Assembly (NCBI RefSeq): GCF_003226555.1
Contig: NZ_QKQS01000013.1
Coordinates: 589,293 to 653,292 of the forward strand
DNA length: 64,000 nt
DNA from: Rhodopseudomonas palustris
GTDB taxonomy: Bacteria > Pseudomonadota > Alphaproteobacteria > Rhizobiales > Xanthobacteraceae
Direction of reading: 5' to 3'
How positions within the stretch are numbered: the stretch's first letter is position 1; each line of letters begins with the position of its first letter. Under the pieces are notes generated by a model. It saw only the letters and a program-made list of their open reading frames with translations, was not told the DNA's origin and made no database searches. Made by a program: the position numbers and the translations under genes. Below, in pieces: positions 62,131 through 64,000 of the stretch.

Positions 62131-62591
62131 CCGTGTCGACAGTTTTTGTGGAGCGTGATGGCAGTGGCGCGATCAAGGGCGTCTATGCAAATTGCCAGCC
62201 CGGTTGCGCCGAGGAACTCAATTCTCCGGAAAATGCCGATGTCGCTGCGTTCTTGTCGAGATTTGGTGCAGCCGTCCCGGCCGCGGAGCCGGTGTCGCAG
62301 CCGCCCCGCGTCGTTGCCTCGGCCATGGGAATCACCGTCGAGAACGGCGATGTCGCCGCCATCCGCGGCTCCTACAACATCGCGGCGGCGTTGTATCTCG
62401 GCGTCGGGCAGGTGATGTTGCTGTTTTTCGTGGCGCTCGCCGACGATGATTACTTCGTCGTGGTGCAGGGCCACCCCTTCTCGACGGCGGCATCCGAGAC
62501 GACGGCCGATCATTTCATCGTCGAAACCAAGGACGGCGCCGGGGACCTGGTCGACCCGTCTTGCTTGAGCATCCAGGTCTACAAGGTCTGA
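62127..62591 (+). CDS. Fibre-associated small protein
   Basis: This 154-residue protein overlaps the fibre stop by 4 bp. Its start, MTVSTVFVERDGSGAIKGVYANCQ, resembles fibre-assembly or tip-associated proteins (with FLSRFGA in the first half). It ends with a beta region (YFVVVQGHPF, HFIVETKDG). It may be a fibre chaperone or cap. Confidence 0.55.
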   Translation: MTVSTVFVERDGSGAIKGVYANCQPGCAEELNSPENADVAAFLSRFGAAVPAAEPVSQPPRVVASAMGITVENGDVAAIRGSYNIAAALYLGVGQVMLLFFVALADDDYFVVVQGHPFSTAASETTADHFIVETKDGAGDLVDPSCLSIQVYKV

Positions 62592-62597
62592 CGGCTG

Positions 62598-62873
62598 ATG
62601 GAGAGTGGAATGGGGAAGCTTGTTTGCGCGATGATGATCAACGGCGAGGAAAGCCTGCGCGTTCTGACGACGGCCGAAGGCGTCGTCCCGCGCCTGGTCA
62701 AGAAAACGCCGGGGGTCGGAAAGCCGTACTGGTATTGGCCGTCGATTCCGGCCGGCCAGGTGATCGCGGCTGATTTCACCGACGCGCCGGTCGCGACCAG
62801 CGACGAGGCGCAGAACGCGGCGGACATCGCCGCCATCACCGCAACGCCGCAGGAGAAACTGACCTACGGCTGA
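62598..62873 (+). CDS. Small hypothetical tail-region protein
   Basis: This is a protein of 91 residues (87 if the start is at ATG 62610, which has GGAGAG upstream). It has MINGEESLRVLTTAEGVVPRLVKK and an Ala-rich C-terminus. No family is recognised. It is the last gene before promoter C. Confidence 0.5.
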   Translation: MESGMGKLVCAMMINGEESLRVLTTAEGVVPRLVKKTPGVGKPYWYWPSIPAGQVIAADFTDAPVATSDEAQNAADIAAITATPQEKLTYG

Positions 62874-62906
62874 TCGGGCGGCGCCGCGGCGCCTGCAACA
62901 ACGACA

Positions 62907-62967
62907 AGAGGGCCGCTGACAGATGACACCTGTCAGCGGCCCTCTTTGCGCCGTCGATCCATAGGGT
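62907..62967 (+). promoter_or_regulatory. Candidate late promoter C (tail sheath), with overlapping hairpin
   Basis: TGACACCTGTCAGCGGC (62924-62940) is identical to 17 bases of copy A at the same spacing. TAGGGT begins at 62962, 31 bases after the T of TGTCA (62931). An extra left GCTGACA makes a 15-bp hairpin AGAGGGCCGCTGACA/TGTCAGCGGCCCTCT followed by TT, which may terminate upstream transcription. AAGGGGCTCCC precedes the sheath ATG. Confidence 0.68.
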
Positions 62968-63000
62968 CGTCCCGAACTGATTTCAGGTCAAGGGGCTCCC

Positions 63001-64000
63001 ATGGCTGCGCTCACCAAGAACCACGGCGTCCGCTTCATCGACGGGGCGGAGACCGCCCGCCTCGTGCAGGTGCCGGACTTCGCGACTATCGCGATCGTGG
63101 CGCCTGCCGACGAGGCTAACCCGTCGATCTTTCCGCTCAACACCGACGTGCATCTCTATGGCGACGAAGCCGACAAGATCGCCACGCTCGGCGATGCCGG
63201 CGAAATCTCGATGGCGATCGACGACATTCTGTCGGAGGGGATCAATCCCAGCCTGATCGTGCGCCGGGTCGCCAAGGAGGCGACGCGCAACGAGCAGCTA
63301 GGCGCTATCATCGGCGACCCATCCGACCGCACCGGGCTGTGGGGTCTGCTCGACGCGCGCGCTACGACCAAGGTCCGGCCGGGCCTGATCATTACGCCCG
63401 GGTTCGACAACGACAGCCCGATCGGCGCCACCACCGTGACCATGACCAATCAGGGCGCCGACTACACCCATGCGACGGTGACCTTCACCGCCACCGGGGC
63501 CTTGGTGCAGCCCAAGGGCCATTGTGTGATTGCGGGGGGTAAGGTCAGCGTCGTGATCGACGATGCCGGCTTCGGCATTCCCAACACCTGCACGATGGTG
63601 ATCGACGGCGACGGCACCGGAGCGGCGGGCACCGTTGCGGTCGGCCCGGTCGCCAACCCGGTCGCGCTCGCGAAGTCGGCGGTGGCCAAGCGGCTGCTGG
63701 CGATCGGCATCTGCGACGCACCCAATCTCGGCCAGACCGAAGCCGCAGCGTGGGCCGAGCGGCTGAAGCGCGACAACGGGCGATATCTCTACGCGATCGA
63801 CCCGGCGGTGCGGCGCTTCACCGTGCTGGACGGATCCGACGACACCATCCTGACCCGGCCCGCGTCGACCACCGTGGCGGCGCTGTTCGCCAAGCGCGAC
63901 CGCGAAAAGGGTGGACCGTATTGGTCTCCGGAAAACCAGACCTCGTCGGCGATCGTCGGCACCGCGCGCCCGGTCTCCTACTACGACGGCGAGATCGACC
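63001..64000 (+). CDS. Tail sheath protein, N-terminal part (cut by window edge)
   Basis: The first 333 codons of a contractile-tail sheath of the P2 FI type are present. The start reads HGVRFIDGAETARLVQVPDFATIAIVAP, with gaps as usual. An Ig-like inserted domain follows at about residues 120-220 (GATTVTMTNQGADYTHATVTFTA with gaps, GGKVSVVIDDAGFG), and core strands resume at KRLLAIGICDAPNLGQT and DGSDDTILTRPAST. The gene runs out of the window. The insert is typical of decorated sheaths. Confidence 0.88.
   Translation, partial: MAALTKNHGVRFIDGAETARLVQVPDFATIAIVAPADEANPSIFPLNTDVHLYGDEADKIATLGDAGEISMAIDDILSEGINPSLIVRRVAKEATRNEQLGAIIGDPSDRTGLWGLLDARATTKVRPGLIITPGFDNDSPIGATTVTMTNQGADYTHATVTFTATGALVQPKGHCVIAGGKVSVVIDDAGFGIPNTCTMVIDGDGTGAAGTVAVGPVANPVALAKSAVAKRLLAIGICDAPNLGQTEAAAWAERLKRDNGRYLYAIDPAVRRFTVLDGSDDTILTRPASTTVAALFAKRDREKGGPYWSPENQTSSAIVGTARPVSYYDGEID

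Larger units (their letters stand above)
27107..64000 (+). mobile_element. Mu-like transposable prophage, left ~37 kb (right end outside window)
   Basis: The element has a Mu-type plan. From a left end starting TGTA with two transposase-site-like repeats, it runs repressor (leftward), Ner, DDE transposase, MuB ATPase, GemA, Mor-like activator, lysis genes, gp25-30-like packaging and head genes, protease/scaffold, capsid, and a contractile-tail baseplate module. All but two genes point right, and most overlap by 4 bp (ATGA/GTGA). No frameshifted genes were seen, so the phage may be functional. The tail order is P2-like, and the tail sheath gene crosses the right edge. Confidence 0.93.

Overview
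The window is GC-rich alphaproteobacterial DNA, most like Rhodopseudomonas or Bradyrhizobium (Nitrobacteraceae). This placement rests on protein style, on the many branched-chain-amino-acid-type ABC and acyl-CoA genes, and on the palindromic 'gtcattccgg / gtcattgcgag / gtcatcctgag' intergenic repeats that I associate with that family. No database search was possible, so the genus is an inference.

Positions 1 to about 27,100 are host chromosome. It starts inside tuf (EF-Tu, minus strand). Then come a beta-lactamase-fold hydrolase, two short-chain dehydrogenases, a histidine phosphatase, and an APH-type kinase beside an ACAD11-like acyl-CoA dehydrogenase with a divergent TetR regulator. Next are a small GIY-YIG gene bracketed by two inverted copies of a palindromic repeat, and a complete Liv-type ABC importer (livFGMH plus a Tat-exported binding protein). 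After these lies a large acyl-CoA catabolic island: two AMP-dependent CoA ligases, a TetR regulator, a thiolase-fold protein, two hot-dog hydratases, an SDR, an enoyl-CoA hydratase, an acyl-CoA dehydrogenase, a second binding protein, an AraC regulator and a quinone oxidoreductase. Together these genes look like uptake, CoA activation and beta-oxidation-type breakdown of organic acids.

From about 27,107 to the right edge the window holds the left ~37 kb of a Mu-like transposable prophage, with the right end outside the window. A 5'-TGTA end with two near-identical 19-bp repeats 116 bp apart (probable transposase sites) is followed by a leftward lipoprotein gene and a leftward repressor. Rightward genes then run in Mu order: Ner, a ParB-like protein, a DDE transposase, the MuB ATPase, and a train of small translationally coupled early/middle genes that includes a DnaA-domain-IV protein, DUF3164, GemA and a Mor-like activator. 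The lysis cassette (amidase, holin, Rz/Rz1) follows, then the small Mu gp25/26/27-like genes, terminase, an unexpected SGNH hydrolase, portal, head morphogenesis protein, protease with a nested scaffold, capsid genes, a baseplate module, fibre genes and the start of the tail sheath. The tail order (baseplate and fibres before sheath) is P2-like, so the phage is a Mu/P2 mosaic.

The most striking signal is a repeated regulatory element. The dyad TGACA-NN-TGTCAGCGGC occurs upstream of the endolysin, the protease and the tail sheath genes. In all three places a TA-starting -10-like hexamer begins exactly 31 bases after the first T of TGTCA. This spacing puts the dyad near -44, where Mor/C activators bind in Mu, and the first two sites correspond to Mu Plys and PI. 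It is a good candidate for the late-gene switch of this phage.
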